Assembly (NCBI GenBank): GCA_946548085.1
Contig: CAMNPN010000040.1
Location: 1 to 64,000, forward strand
Length of the DNA: 64,000 bases
Direction: 5' to 3'
DNA from: an uncultured Prevotella sp.
GTDB taxonomy: Bacteria; Bacteroidota; Bacteroidia; Bacteroidales; Bacteroidaceae
Positions 63,614 through 64,000 of the stretch are shown here, in pieces (the stretch's first letter is position 1; the number at the start of each line of letters is the position of its first letter). The notes beneath the pieces were generated by a model that was given only the letters and a program-made list of their open reading frames with translations, searched no databases and was not told the DNA's origin. The position numbers were made by a program, and so were the translations under genes.

Positions 63614-64000
63614 TTATTGTAGAGAATACATTTTTAGCCGAAATTGGCGTTTATTGTAAGATCCTTCTGATTCTCTCATTATTTCTTTCATGTCTTTGTA
63701 ATAAGTCTTTATTTTGTTGTTATAACCTACAGGATGGAAGAAAAGACCTGTAGGTAGGCCATTTCTGTCCAAATGCAAGTTATATACACCATTATTGTCC
63801 GATTCTCCAAGCTTTTTGTATTCAGAAGAACCCATCAATTTGTAGAAACGTTTATCATTTTTGTAATCATTCGGGGCTGGTATAGAGGTGCCATAATGAG
63901 CCCAAATCTCCACATTAGGTATTACTGCACCTTCGTAGAACCCTTCATAATTGTTCACCCATCTTGCCATTGTGAATTTTATGTCAAGAGGCTGTTCACT
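63614..64000 (-). CDS. Unknown protein, 5' end outside the window
   Basis: The frame is open to the window edge (ten codons before the ATG at 63970 without a stop), so the gene probably starts upstream. Readable residues begin MARWVNNYEGFYEGAVIP and contain many Tyr, Asn and Lys. I do not recognise a domain. It is AT-rich and lies 22 bases before the glycine-zipper gene, probably in the same transcript. Confidence 0.5.
   Translation of the reverse strand, partial: SEQPLDIKFTMARWVNNYEGFYEGAVIPNVEIWAHYGTSIPAPNDYKNDKRFYKLMGSSEYKKLGESDNNGVYNLHLDRNGLPTGLFFHPVGYNNKIKTYYKDMKEIMRESEGSYNKRQFRLKMYSLQ

Overview
The window looks like a chromosomal segment of a Bacteroidota bacterium of the order Bacteroidales, most like Prevotellaceae. 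The evidence is a type IX secretion core (porP/sprF-gldK-gldL-gldM-gldN), a starch-use operon with SusB- and SusR-like products, promoters of the Bacteroidota form TTTG-N19-21-TAnnTTTG, and almost no Shine-Dalgarno sequences. Genus is inference; no rRNA is present.

Layout. 1-9.6 kb: a lipoprotein inorganic pyrophosphatase, a metallo-beta-lactamase-fold remnant, a GNAT acetyltransferase, then a flavoprotein running directly into the T9SS operon. 9.6-25.7 kb: outer-membrane barrel, priA, a large dockerin/CotH protein, a FadL-type porin, a PgpH-like HD phosphohydrolase, gltX, waaA, a 5'-nucleotidase and a membrane metallophosphoesterase. 25.7-27.8 kb: a GH13 amylase. 27.8-32.2 kb: an AT-rich accessory patch with a PIN-type toxin-antitoxin pair, a long inverted repeat, a MORN-repeat protein, an orphan CdiA-CT-like nuclease and 22-bp palindrome arrays. 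32.2-47.4 kb: a TPR/SpoIIE phosphatase, a two-domain esterase with a sugar isomerase, and a starch operon (malQ-susB-shortened susR-pulA), then a lone short transcript, an acetyltransferase/DUF1349 pair and tRNA-Leu(CAA). 47.6-57 kb: manC, hit, greA, a PAP2 protein, an epimerase, rnr and an AAA+ ATPase with a structured leader. 57.1-64 kb: a mostly AT-rich, tightly packed operon coding for a trypsin-like lipoprotein protease, a TIR protein, a channel-like NAD-binding/RyR protein, a RyR protein and two TerB-like proteins. This looks like a conflict or defence system that I cannot match to a named one.

The most unusual feature is two families of small palindromic elements. Each has arms of tandem heptamers (GTTTACR, or GGAGTGW) around a conserved asymmetric core of about 37-47 nt. 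Family A copies sit between genes (manC/hit, hit/greA) and inside priA and the amylase. Family B copies sit inside priA, waaA and rnr. All five intragenic copies keep the host gene open, and within a family every intragenic copy is read in the same frame, so unrelated proteins carry the same foreign peptide. Degenerate heptamer arrays also make up the spacers of the T9SS operon. This resembles the protein-coding palindromic elements known from Rickettsia, but the sequences are different.

Other leads: two loci with arrays of different palindromes that share an exact 22-bp period, a SusR-like regulator that ends just after its membrane helix, a likely attenuated leader before greA, and leaderless promoters before the CotH gene and the flavoprotein gene.
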